The position numbers and the translations under genes were made by a program. From Adineta vaga (taxonomy: Eukaryota > Rotifera), in assembly GCA_021613535.1 (NCBI GenBank), contig CP075495.1:9796001-9860000 (forward strand): a stretch of 64,000 nucleotides of DNA. Reading direction: 5' to 3'. Each line of letters opens with the position of its first letter. Within the stretch, counting starts at the first letter, position 1. Below, in pieces: positions 10,840 through 23,146 of this stretch. The notes beneath the pieces were generated by a model. It was not told the origin of the DNA and made no database searches. It saw only the letters and a list, made by a program, of their open reading frames with translations.

Positions 10840-13714
10840 ATGCATTCATACGATGGTGATACGGATAATGATCTTACGGTAAGTGTTCCGATCGAATCTA
10901 CCTGTATTGCTTCTATAGTTTTCATTGCTTGAATATATGACTAAGTAGATTTGATTATCTTTAGTTGTTGCTAGCAGCGTATTTATAATTAAACGAAAGA
11001 AGAAAAGATAGGTTGTTTTTTAGAATAAAGAGAAGTGAATTTGAAATGTTGCATCTAAGAGATAAATATTTATGTCAGAGGAAAACTGGAAGTCGATCTA
11101 GAGGCGGAAATTTTTCACTTTCGTTATGTTTTTCTCGAATCCATATTCCGATGCAGTAAGTACATTTGTCATGCTTAGCTTGTTTCATATCCTGAATACA
11201 GCTATATCAATATGTGTAAGAGAGAGAGAAAAGAAAAAATAAGACAGAACGACAAGCGTCACATGTATTCACAAACAAGTCGAAGATACTAAGCGACATA
11301 AGTAAATGTATAAATGTTTATGTGTGAAATAAGGTGATGTACTGATTGGCGGGATATATATATATCAATCAAAGGAAAATTTCGTTAAATATGAAAGTAA
11401 TGTATATTTTAATTTATTATGGAGTTAAAATCTTGGGAAATGTAAATGCTTCCTTAAACTCAAAATTTTATACAGAAGGTTTTGTTTGTCTTTTGATCAT
11501 ATCTTCATCCGCAAAAAACTACTTCCTACGTGTGTGTATCCTTCTAAAATATTTTCGTTTCTACAGTACGTCACTAATGAAAAATAGAGCATCGTCTATA
11601 TTAAAATTCATCAAACTTTGATTAATACGACTAGTCTATTCAATATGAAATGAGTAAATATGTACTAATGATGATAAATAGTATTATGTTATTCAGTTTT
11701 TTATTATATTCAAATCTAAACTTATTGACTTTTAGAACAACGCATTTCAACCAATGACAACTGGAATACATTATTGTGGACAAAAATCATCCACTTCATT
11801 GCATCGCTGTATCATCTGTGGATCAAAATCAATTGGCATCAACTTTGGTGTACTTACTTGTGCTCCTTGTAAAGGTATCGTCGTAGAACTAGATTGTTTC
11901 TTTTTTCATTTGTGTATATTCTGTTATTTGATGTGTTTTGTACAATAGCTTTCTTTCGACGAAATGCAAGACGAAAAGAAGTAAACGAAACAATGCGAAA
12001 GTTGTGATGTGATGATGGAATGATTGTATTTGTAGCTTCTTGAATTGCCATGTCGACATCGTGATTTGAGTGCATTGATAGTGAATGAAAGTGAAATGAA
12101 CGAAAGAACGATGCGTTATTTACAAATTCGTCGATGTTCATCATGTCGATTGCGTCGATGTTTTGATGTGGGTATGAAAGAAGAATTAGTTCGAACAGAT
12201 GAAGAAAATGAACGATACAAACAATTGGTCGGTATAAATCGAAAAAGACGAGATATGTTAAGACAACAGTTACTTGAAATCAAAGATTTAGCAATCCCTC
12301 AAGTATGTATATGTGTTTAGATAATTTTTGCTTCTTCTAAATACTCTGAAGTCAGATAGAACTGTAATCTTCTGATAGAATTCAAATGTTTATAGCATCA
12401 ATAGAGAATATTAATTAGCAATGAGAAATTGCTTTACGTGTTAAATTAGTCGTATTCATTTCAAACATTATAAAGTAGGATGTTCGAAATATTCTTGCCG
12501 CAGGGCAGTGAACGACGTTAGTTCAGTTGTTAACTTTTGCGAAACATAAATAATCATAATCGCACTAATCATTCATACAACCAAATATAATAAATTTTGA
12601 CAGATTTTAAATAGCGGATATTGTCTTTGTTAACATAGTGCATCCTCGATTTCATCTGCTTTTTTAAACTATATTATTAACTTTAAAATAACTTAAATGA
12701 TACATTATACATCTGGAAGGATATAGTGCTGAAGAGTTTAATACAAAGCAGATAAAAACAAAAGAATTGTTGAATATTTGAATTTGAAATTTTCGAATCA
12801 GATTTAGATCGTATTTTTCTTTAATGAATATTACGTATATTTATATTTCGTATGTTTTTAGCGTATTTTCATCGATGTGAAATTGTCAGCTGATATAGAT
12901 TGGAATCATTTGTCAAACATTGTTTATGCATACGATTCATGTTGCATCAAAACTTATATTCGACAACGTTCAACTACAGTTTTCACTAATGAATCACAAG
13001 TGCTTGACAATCAATCCATCAGTATCTATCCCACTGCTGCTACCATGGCCATTGTTCTATCTGTCTCGGCATTTCTTAAAGCATTACCTGCTTATCATTC
13101 TCTTCCACGATCTATTCGAAATTATCTTTGTAAAACAAACATTCGACCATTGATCTTTCCTAGTATTCATGAGCTCAACCAATCTTGTTTTCATGAAGCA
13201 TGGCAGGTAAGAAACCAATGGCTGACGAAAACTATTTCTTTTGTATATGATGATGATGATGATATCTTTGTAGACAGCTGCTTACAAAACAACATGGCAA
13301 CTCATGTGTGGTTCACAACTCTATGAATTCTTTCATCAGGCAGAAATACTAGCTGAGACGAAGTGGGTCACTGATCCAATCGTGACACGTCTCTTTGTAG
13401 TTATTCTGTTTTTCTCAACTCCTCTTCATTACCATGATAATTGTGCAACACCAACAAAGATTTTGAAGAAGAAACAACCTCTAATTCAGATACAAAATGC
13501 CTATGCTACTCTTTTGTGGAAATATCTTTTGTATCGATATGATATGATGGGTGCTGTTCGAATTTTTTCAAACTTAGTGAATGTATATATTAAAATGCAA
13601 ACAGTTGGATTTGGTATCTACACACAGTTGGCGACACAGAAAAACTTGATACCAACGAATGAAACACTTAATAAATTGGTTACACTCGACGTTAACGAAG
13701 TACAAATAGATTAG
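10840..13714 (+). CDS. Nuclear receptor NR-B (divergent, tandem copy 2)
   Basis: Close paralogue of NR-A. Exons 10840-10878 (proposed first exon), 11736-11874, 11949-11980, 12036-12302, 12862-13206, 13274-13714; 420 aa, or 401 aa if translation starts at ATG 11754. The 39-nt first exon encodes MHSYDGDTDNDLT and ends at a clean GTAAGT donor; it joins in frame to NNAFQPM. NR-C has a first exon of the same length, which supports it. First finger is standard C4 with CAPCKAFF; second finger has Cys, a 27-residue gap without Cys, then CSSCRLRRCFDVGM. The hinge (YKQLVGINRKRRDML) and intron 3 differ from NR-A while the rest is nearly identical. LBD signature FLKALPAYHSL. The C terminus ends NEVQID, unlike NR-A. 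AATAAA is at 13807-13812. Confidence 0.85.
10879..11735 (+). other. Intron 1 of NR-B (proposed)
   Basis: 857 nt between the proposed 39-nt first exon and the zinc-finger exon. An ORF at 11346-11621 inside it is low-complexity AT-rich sequence and is not called as a gene. Confidence 0.5.
11730..12219 (+). repeat. Tract A, copy 2
   Basis: Partner of 7129-7618: same length, about 99% identical including both introns. See NR-A/NR-B finding. Confidence 0.93.
12886..13689 (+). repeat. Tract B, copy 2
   Basis: Partner of 8492-9292; longer by one GAT unit in the small LBD intron, otherwise two substitutions noted. Confidence 0.93.
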
Positions 13715-16700
13715 AAAGAGAAATTAAAACGTCTGGAATTTTTTGAAAGTGAAGCAGCGAAGCCTTGTTCGAAGCATTCCGTTATTGTATTTTTTATCTT
13801 ATAAGCAATAAAAGTGACTTGTATGTAATTAAATTTGGTGAGAAAACTTTACAAACATCTTAAAATATCAATTGTATTTAGAAATTCGTTATTAACAATG
13901 ATAATGAATGAATTTTCGATTTCGTTTTCAACATCTCTCTATGATCTACAATAGGAACGAACTATATATTTTGAAAAAGTCAATCGTCTGATATGTCAAC
14001 TAACTTATAATCTAATATCTTTTTATTCCCTAATCATCCATAAAAATCTTCTTGTCAATGATCCATTTTAGTTATTTATATTGAAATATTGATAATAATC
14101 GTCTGACATTCCTATCGTATTCATGACCGAATTGTAGCTGAATAATGATTTATTCAGTGTTATATCCCTATGGGCAGATGCATTGTGATATCAATTTATT
14201 TTTTCCTTTCTTACATCTAATTGTTAATTAAATATTCTTTCGTTATGCGAAAACAGCAATACACTATAAAAAGAAGTGAAAAAGAGTCAAAAATATGCTT
14301 TTAGCTATATGTTTACGCCTTCATTACTCTGTTATTCGGATCAATAATAAGAATATGTTAACATTTTGCAATGTTATCTGATATGAATATCGTTTCAACA
14401 CGTCTATTTATATTTATAATTACAAAAAAATTGCTTTTAATGGGCAATTTTCCAATATAAAGAAGATGGTATCGGTGAAAATACAGATTCTATAAATATT
14501 GAAACTCATAGAATCTGATAGATTTATCGATTTTTAGGAGAGTTTCTTTTGATTTTAGTTTAACATGTACGGGCAAAGAATTTTTATTTATTCAATTCTT
14601 TCCAGAAGCATGACTTTAATAGTTGATTATTGTACATGAAATAACTTTGTAAGTATAATGAAAATAGTTAGATGTTGTATATCTTGGGAAAAGACGATCT
14701 AGAATGTGAATTTGTGTTTCTTAGGAAAGCAGAAAAGTAGGAGATTACAACCGTGAGAGAATAGAACGACGTCATCGAACAGAAAAGTAAGGTCAATAGG
14801 AACTATTATATACTTGTGCTTCATGGACGAGAAACGAAAGAAACGAGGACAGAAAAATAACAAAAATGAAAATAGTAATGCGCATATATATTTTGATTGA
14901 CATAGATGATTTTCAAAATGTAAGAAAATCATCAACGCTATCAGCTATAACATAAATCACACAAAAATCATTTTGAATAATCTTACGTTTCTTTTTTTCG
15001 TTTAAAAATAACCTTATGAAATGGACCTATTCAAATTCAAAGGTTTAGATGAAATGTATACTACAAACGAAGATGATATTGATTATGTTTCGCTCGTAAT
15101 ATTAGAATCTTATGTAGAAATCATTTAATATGAACTGTCTTTTTTTGTTGAACAAAGATAATATAAATAAAAACTTTCACATTGATTAATATATACATTT
15201 GAAAAATTGAAAGAAGAAGATTGGCATTAGAGAAATTACGTAAATTTGACCTAGATGGAAAAATACGTCTGAAGTAGTCATGAATGTAAGAGAGCATATT
15301 TATTCTTTGTTTCTACATATATATATATATCTTTCTATGTACATATGTTCCTAGCGCCCTTCGCTGTTTTTTTTTCTACCGACCTTGCTAAGTGCATTTT
15401 ATATGACTTTTTTTCAAAAACGACAGTCAGTCATGTATTAGGATCGGAACTAATAGAATTTTATACATAATTATTTATCTATGTAAAGAATATTAATAAA
15501 TTTGATTTTGATAATCCATCTAAAAATAAAATTATGAGTGCAACATAACATATATATATATATATATATTTCGATCGCTAACAATAATCTGATAGTCATT
15601 ATCTTTTTAACAAAAACATGAATAGAAATCTTATCTAAAAGATCTTTGCTTATCAACGTACATAACTTAAGTAAGGGCATCTATATTTAGATTGAAGTCT
15701 TTACAACAATGATCTTGTATGTATATTTTGACAATCGCAAAGCTTTTGAAATTTCATATAAATCAAGTCATAGTTTTCTCTTGCAAAGAATACAGTTTTC
15801 ATATCAAATACATTTTTCATACACTTTGAAGAAAATAGGAAATATTATCAAACTCTGATATTCTTCGTACTATTAATTTGAAAATAAACGAAATGATTTC
15901 GTAATGTTTGATATTATTCGAACCGTGTTGCGTCCTTTCATGATTTTATGTGGCATATAATATATACATCATATTATTGGTTGACTTCTCAGTGCTTAAC
16001 AATCTCGGATAACCTCGATGACAATGTACACTGACGTCAGCAGGGATGTTTGTTATTGCTTTCATTTATACATATTGAATGTCATATGCACGTCTATTTG
16101 TTAAAACAATATTGAAAATTAAATTTTACCTTTGTCAACACCGTTATCATTATATGACCTATTTTTTCAGAAAAAATCTATTCTTAGTGTTTTTTTTTCT
16201 GTTGTTAAATTGAAGTAACTAGATTGACTTCAAAGCAATTCAATTGCATTTTTTTAAAAGAAACTTTGTTTTAATTTAATGCAATGACAAGTAGAATCAA
16301 TGGTTATCGAACATCAAATAATATTTTCAATTCACTGAAAAGTCACTTCAAATATCATATATGAATAAGTGCATTTACTCAATAACCTTCTCTTTTATCA
16401 AGGTCGTTTATTCAGTTCTTATGTTTCATTAGTAAATCTTTAAAAAAAAAGAAAAGTTAACAAAAATTTTCATACGAGACATTTCTTTTTTTACAATAAA
16501 AAAAAACTACTTCGTTTTAGATAACCGAGGATATTTGTTATCGTATTCGGTATGTAAGAAATTGTTATATATTTCATGGAGACAATAGAATAAGTTTTCA
16601 TGGTTATATCAGTACATTTATGGCGCAGATCGACCGAGCATTAAAATACAAAAATATTAATTTAGCAGAAAGAAAAATGCGAAAAAAAGACACCTTTATT

Positions 16701-17497
16701 TCGAAGAACGTGTCATATTTTGCAATAATATAAAAGCACAATGTTATTCTCAGTTAATTTACCGACGTTTTTTTTTTCTTCACTATTTATCTCGTGTACG
16801 TCTTTCGAATTAGAGTAAAAAAAAAGTAAGAATAAAATGAGTTTTTAAAATAAATTTATGATAAAGTTGTTTCAGTTTTTTCATTTTATTTTTCTATCGA
16901 GAGAGCGTTTCTATGAGATGTTTTGTTTCACGACGCTCACGAGACAAAATAATAATATGTAAGCGAAGTGAATGTACTTTTAAAAATCTCAACCTATCAA
17001 CATTCTGAAAATATTTGATTTATGGCGACCTGATAAAGTCCATGCAGTAAAACAGTAGAGGAAAAAAACAAGGAACAAATGAATATTACGAAGATCGTCG
17101 TTCTTTTTCCTTTCTTTTAAAAAAGAAAAAAGAAATATCGTAGCTGTTGATGACCCAGTTACTTTTATCTTGTCAGAAATTGAAAGAAGAAGATAATAAT
17201 GTTAGAAAAATGTAGATAGATATCATTTGTACGAAAGAAAGTTTTCGATGAAAATACGAATGAAAAAAAGAAACATAAAATCATTATTTTTCTGACACGA
17301 TGTTGCAAACAAAATATTTCTATTGTATTGACTTGACTCAGGTGTACTTCGACAGAAAAAAACATTAATGATTCATGAACTTAAATGAAAGCAAAAATAT
17401 TTTTCTTTTCATTTAGAAAAAAAAAGGTATTTGATTTGTTTTCAAACGTCGACAACTAATGGTATTACTTTAATTTGATTCAATCAATTTATCACAA
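13715..17497. other. Intergenic NR-B / NR-C
   Basis: About 3.8 kb AT-rich DNA with (TA)n at 15549-15569 and near 15318-15331. Reading frames are broken everywhere; ORFs at 14699-14935, 15471-15680 and 17165-17365 (minus) are AT-rich chance ORFs. No relic NR exon was recognised. Confidence 0.6.
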
Positions 17498-19873
17498 ATG
17501 AAGTCATCATCTGTTGTCGATAACGATGAACAAACGGTATTATTTCGAAGAATCTTTTTGTTTTTTTTTGTCTGCATAATTAGTGAGGAATGAAATGTTC
17601 CTTTTCTACGAGATAAAAATTTTTCTTCGATAAAACAACAAGATTTCTATCGTTAAATGAAACACTAATAGGTAATACGGTAAAAAAGAACGCTGAGTAA
17701 TATAGTATTATTTCTAGTAATTCATTTTTCAACATTCATTATGAACGGTAGAGTTGGGTTTGTGCAGTTCACAAAGTGAGAAAAATAAGATAGTAAACGC
17801 ATGACAAATTGAATTTTTTTCATATTACTTTCATAAATTTCATGTATTTCTTCATGCGCTATTTACTTTTCCTAAGAGATCGATGTCATGAATTCATCAA
17901 CTGTAAACATTGAAGTTAGAAAAAGTCGACTTTAAATAGTTTTAGATACATTATATTTAGTATTGTATTACTTTCTAGGGAATAGTAATGAATAGCACAA
18001 TTGATTTTTATCGTCGTCGATCATCATGTTCGATTCGTGAATGTATCATATGTGGTTCGAAAGCAATTGGAATTAATTTTGGTGCAGCAACATGTGCTCC
18101 ATGTAAAGGTAAATCATAAATTTGAAATGAAAATCTTTTGAATTTCTTCTTATATGATTCTGTATTAGCTTTCTTTCGACGTAATGCTCGACGAAAAGAA
18201 GTAAGGGAAGAAAAACGATAATATTTCTTTATATATCAATCATTCTCTAGATTCTCAATTCACCCTGTCAACATTCAGATTCGGACATATCTGAAGCAAG
18301 CACAAGTGAAACTCTTGAAGTTTCAAGTCATTATTCAAAGATTCGTCGTTGTTCATCGTGCCGTTTACGTCGATGTTTTGATGTCGGTATGAAAGAAGAA
18401 TTAGTTCGTACAGAGGAAGAAAATGCACGACATAAACAACTTGTCGATAATAATCGGAAACGACGAATTGTATTGAAACAAGGACAACAAATAAAAGAAA
18501 ATCAAATATCAATTCCTCAGGTATTGTTAGGAAAGAATCTCTCTCTCTCTTTCGAGTTATTTTGAGTTTGTTAAGCAATAAGATTTTATTCATTCTGTAA
18601 TCTAAGATTTGCTCTTGCTTATGAAATTAGTTCTAAAATTAAGAGAACTTTATGTCACTTTGACTGTTTATTTTAAATACCGAGAACATTTATAAACATT
18701 ATGAGTGCAAAAGGGGAATATTAAATTTTACCTCATATCCATCTGCCGTTGGTAATTTTCATGGCATATATAATTAAAACATTGTCAATAACGAACAAGA
18801 ACATTGAAGTGATTGCATAACGCTTGAGACTATCCTGGTGTTCTTAGTACTTTCAATAAACTTAAAGGGAGATTTATTTCTAATGTCTGTGAGTTTTAAG
18901 TATTCAGCGAATACTAAACAACCGAGAAAAATATTGCTTCCACTCATAGAAATTAGATCAGAAAAAGCATTGTCGAACTTAGCATTTAGATGATCTATTA
19001 TTTTCGAAATGATACAAAACTTCATTTTTTTTTATAGCGTTTGATAATTAATAAAAACTTATTGAATGAAATAGATTGGCAACATTTATCCAATGTAAAA
19101 TATGCATATGATACTCATTGTCTAAAAGTTTATCTTGAACGATGTGCTACAGTGTTTTCTTCCGAAATCTTTCAAGAAAAATCGGCTGTTGAATATTATT
19201 CATCATTACCATCAAATTTAGCATATTCACTGCTATCGTTCGTGAAAACATTGCCTGCTTTTCAATCTCTATCACGAAATCAACAAATATCTATATGTAA
19301 AAATAATCTTCGTCGATTGATGTTGGTGAATAATTATGAACTTAATCAATCATGTTTTTCTGAATCATGGCAGGTAAAATCTCTCGTTTTGATAAACTTT
19401 CAAAGTAAATCATTTCATTGTTTTTTTTTCTTCTTTAGATAGATTTTCGTCATAATTGTTGGCAATTTTTATCTGGTCAAGAATTATACAAAGATTTAGT
19501 TTATGCCGAACGATTAGCTGATAGATCTTGGATTGCTGATCCGATTGTTACACGTCTTTGGATTATTGTTTTATTATTTTCTACTCCACTTTTTTGTTAT
19601 TATGATTCAAAATGCTCAACAACACAAACGAGAAAAGTATCATCTATATCTGATAGACAAAATGCCTATGCTACACTTCTATGGAAGTATTTATTGCATC
19701 GTCATGGCTATATGGAATCGATTCGGATTTATTCAAATCTCATGCATATTTATTTAAATATGTTACGTGTAGGGTTATTTATTAATATTCGTGTACGATC
19801 ACAAAAAGAACTTGTTACTGTACATGAAACACTTGATCGAGTAGTTATACCTGATATGACTAAGGATTCATAG
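17498..19873 (+). CDS. Nuclear receptor NR-C (divergent, tandem copy 3)
   Basis: Exons 17498-17536 (proposed), 17979-18108, 18169-18200, 18251-18520, 19038-19373, 19439-19873; 413 aa, or 397 aa from ATG 17988. The 39-nt first exon encodes MKSSSVVDNDEQT and joins in frame (GIV) to the Met at 17988; its length equals that of NR-B. First finger: CIICGSKAIGINFG...CAPCKAFFRRNARRKE. Second finger: Cys in SPCQHSDSD, no Cys for 26 residues, then CSSCRLRRCFDVGM. The hinge has a basic NRKRR stretch. LBD signature FVKTLPAFQSLSR and DPIVTRLW. Intron positions equal those of NR-A/B, but sequence is clearly older in divergence. AATAAA at 19891-19896. Confidence 0.83.
18521..19037 (+). other. Intron before the LBD of NR-C
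   Basis: 517 nt, same position as the long intron of NR-A and NR-B. An antisense ORF of 83 codons (18774-19025) is present; it has no recognised domain and is not called. Confidence 0.7.
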
Positions 19874-20896
19874 AAAAAAGAAATTCAGACAATAAAGCAT
19901 GAGTATTTATTTGTTAATTAGATATTTAGATTAAAAATCATATGTTTGATTTAAAATAAAGATCTTTAGTATTTATCAATGTTTGACTGTCAAGTTGATA
20001 ATTAACTTTAGAGAAATAAAGTCTATTTCTAATTTACGAATATTATAGTCATAGAAGATATATTTTTGTATAAAAGAATGCCATATTAGTTAATATAAAC
20101 AAGAAAGTTCTTAATATATCAAAAGCACAATATCATCGAATCATATACTAAACGTTTTATTCTCTAGGTTTCGCATGAAAATGTGTTATTTAGTGAAAGA
20201 TATTGACAACATTCTTCCCAACAATTTAAAAGATGAAAATAGCTGCAAACTTAAAAACTAAATTAATCGAGGATGATCTGCTGACTCTTACATCTATTAC
20301 TCGTACGTCATCACATATTTTTCTATCATATTTCATAAAATTTCTCTCCTGCTCTCATTATTATAAATGACTGAGAAATGATAGAAGAGAAGCTTTTTTC
20401 TAATCTAGAATAAGCATGACGGTGAAATAAAATGCTCCAAAGAAGATAGATACCACTTAACTTTTATTGATTTCAATAAAATTCAGGAAAATACAGAGAA
20501 AACAATACTAGTAAGTACGGAATTTGAAGTTTACTTGAAAATTCACCAAATGATCATTTTAGTAATGTGATGCTCTGAACAAAAAGTGGTTCTTTTCATA
20601 GCAACATAAGAGATTTTTATATCAATCTTTTTTTATGCTGTATTTATCGTTAAATTTTTGATTGTTTGCAACTATGACTACAAAACAGTTGGGTTGATGT
20701 AGTAGAACAAGTAAAGACTCATCTTGTTGTTTATTTCCTTCTATATAATACACTTGATAACAGAATGAATAGATGCACTAGAGAATAAATGAGATTCTAT
20801 GAAAAGAACAGGAAAAAAAAGTATAATTATAATAATATACCAAGGTTGTTCTATTTACTTACAAAGAAAAGTACATTTTATTTATAGAAACTAGAC
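19874..20896. other. Intergenic NR-C / NR-D
   Basis: About 1 kb AT-rich DNA. Contains the NR-C polyadenylation signal. The first called NR-D exon follows an acceptor at 20886-20887. A tiny ATG-ACG followed by GT at 20416-20423 could be a micro-exon of the NR-B/NR-C kind, but this cannot be shown. Confidence 0.5.
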
Positions 20897-22280
20897 ATGT
20901 CAATGCAGATTTCTACTTCATCAAATCTTAGTAAATACCGATCATGGGAAAAAGTTCGTGCATGTGTTGTATGTGGAGCAAATGCTATTGGTATTAACTT
21001 TGGTGTCTTATCATGTGCACCATGTAAATGTAAGGAATTTGCCCTAGATTTTTCTTTGAATTTAATTTGTTTCTTTAGCTTTCTTTCGTCGCAATGGTAA
21101 AAAATCAAACGTAAGAGATTCTTGTTTTTTTTTCTTATATCCAACAAAAGATTTGCTTTTTTTCCATTTAGCTTCTTGAATTAGCCTGTCGTTTAATCAA
21201 TCCTAGTTCTTTGAGTCAGGAAACATCGGATGAAACGAATACAAAACTAACTATTTGTTCTGATGTACGTCATTGTACGTCATGTCGATTACGTCAATGT
21301 TTAAAAGTTGGAATGAAAATTGAATTCATTCGAAGTGATGAAGAAAATCAATATTATCGTCGAATAATTGAAATTAATCGTCAACGAAAACGAAATTTAT
21401 TACAATTTCGAGAAAATCAAGATCATTGTCAAATGATTTCAAAAGTATAACAAAAACAAACATTAATTTCATTTATTCAACTACTATTTTATATCTTTTC
21501 TAGGTGATATCATCGAATACGGTTTTATTAGAAGAAAAAGATTGGAGACTTCTATCCAATATCTATAATGCTTATGACAATTATTGTGTGAAAATTTATA
21601 CGACAACCCGTGAAAAAATCTTTAATGATAACAAGAATTATTCCGATGAAAAACTCTTTTATTTACAACATCATACAGCAATGCGTGTGAATTGTGTATC
21701 TTCATTGTCATCATTTCTTTCGTCCATACCACTTATACAATCACTTTCTCATTCCAATCGATCATACTTATATCAACATAATGTTTTACCTCTTATCATG
21801 CAAAATTTACATGAACTTGATCAAACATGTTTTTCACTAGCATGGCAAATAACTATAGATAGAACAGCAGCTGAATATGCTAACGGTAAATCTCTTTCTG
21901 ATGAATGTGTCTCCGTAAGACGAAAGATTGCTTTGATTTTAATCAATGATCCCATCGTCACACGTCTTTGGCTTTTAGTTCTATTCTTTTCTACTCCTTT
22001 ACTTTGTTATTATAATCCATCATTACCGAAAATTTCATTAAACAATAATATTTATTTAAATCAAATTCAAAATTCTTTTGTGAATTTACTATGGAGATAT
22101 TTAGTACATCGTCAAGAATATTTTAATGCTATACGAGTTTTTGCTAATCTTATTCGAATTTATTTACACACACAACGAGTTGGTTATACATTAGATCAAC
22201 AACGTCAAACACGACAGGATTTAAATCAAATGAATCAATTATTCAATCGAATTTTAGTATTTGAAGACAATCAACAATAA
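20897..22280 (+). CDS. Nuclear receptor NR-D (divergent, tandem copy 4)
   Basis: Exons 20897-21029, 21079-21110, 21172-21444, 21504-22280; 404 aa. First finger CVVCGANAIGINFG...SCAPCKSFFRRN is standard in spacing. The second finger differs from its neighbours: Cys in LACRLIN, then 22 residues, Cys in TICSD, five residues, then CTSCRLRQCLKVGM; so four Cys exist but at C-X22-C-X5-C-X2-C instead of C-X5-C-X9-C-X2-C. LBD has FLSSIPLIQSLSHSNRSYL and DPIVTRLWLLVLFFSTPL. The intron that splits the LBD after AWQ in NR-A to NR-C is absent here. The exon starts at 20888 after an acceptor. AATAAA lies at 22283-22288, directly after the stop. Confidence 0.85.
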
Positions 22281-23146
22281 ATAATAAAAAAATCATGTAT
22301 ATGTCGTAATAATCTTCGAAATTCAGTACGATTTAAAATATCGATCTATCGTGGGCGACATTAGAATTTTGATAACATTTAGGATAGATTAAGATTATGA
22401 TCTAAACTATTCACAACAGACTAGTTAATTTTAACTATAATTCAAATTCAAATATGTTGGTTATTATATAAGAAAGAACAGTGAGTAACCTGAAATGAGA
22501 GAAAAAATTACTCAGAAGACTTTTTTTTCTATGTCAAACTACTTCAGGCCAGGTTTTGTCCTTACACAAGTACTCTACAACAGAGTGATGTTTTTTACAT
22601 GTCAAAAATATTCTTATAAGATAATTTCTCTTTCAATAAGTATAAAGTACTTTGAACACTAATTTTCAATCAACTAACCATATAAGTGAAAGGAACAAAG
22701 ATTTATCTATTTAAAAAGTTAATACTTAAGTTTCATGACGCATAGAAATTTTACTTCAAAGTATTTTAATCTACCTTAGTTAAAAACATAATCTTAAACT
22801 ATACGACATGATATGAAAATTCCAATGTTGTCTAAGATGGATTACTAAAACATGTATAATATCCGAAATTGTTATTCTATATTGTCATTTATTTAGTCCG
22901 AAATTTTAATTATGATCATTTTAGAAAAATTAATCCGATTAAATTATGTTTGAAAATATTCTGACGTAGAATAAAACAATCATACTTATTTTCGTTTATT
23001 TATAGCTATTCAATTCAAATATTTCTTTTGATGAATAAAATTAAGATTTATTTTCATAAAATCGGAACAAATTTTTTTGTTTTCTTCTTTCTTAGCTGAA
23101 ATATTTTATACAATCTGACTAAAAAGTGCTAATCAATCAAATGACA
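22281..23146. other. Convergent intergenic NR-D / AAGAB
   Basis: 866 nt AT-rich sequence between two convergent genes. Nothing recognised apart from 3' UTR sequence. Confidence 0.6.

Noticed and set aside
18774-19025. 83-codon minus ORF in the NR-C intron
   Set aside because: Lies entirely in an intron at a position shared by paralogues whose introns lack it; no recognisable domain.
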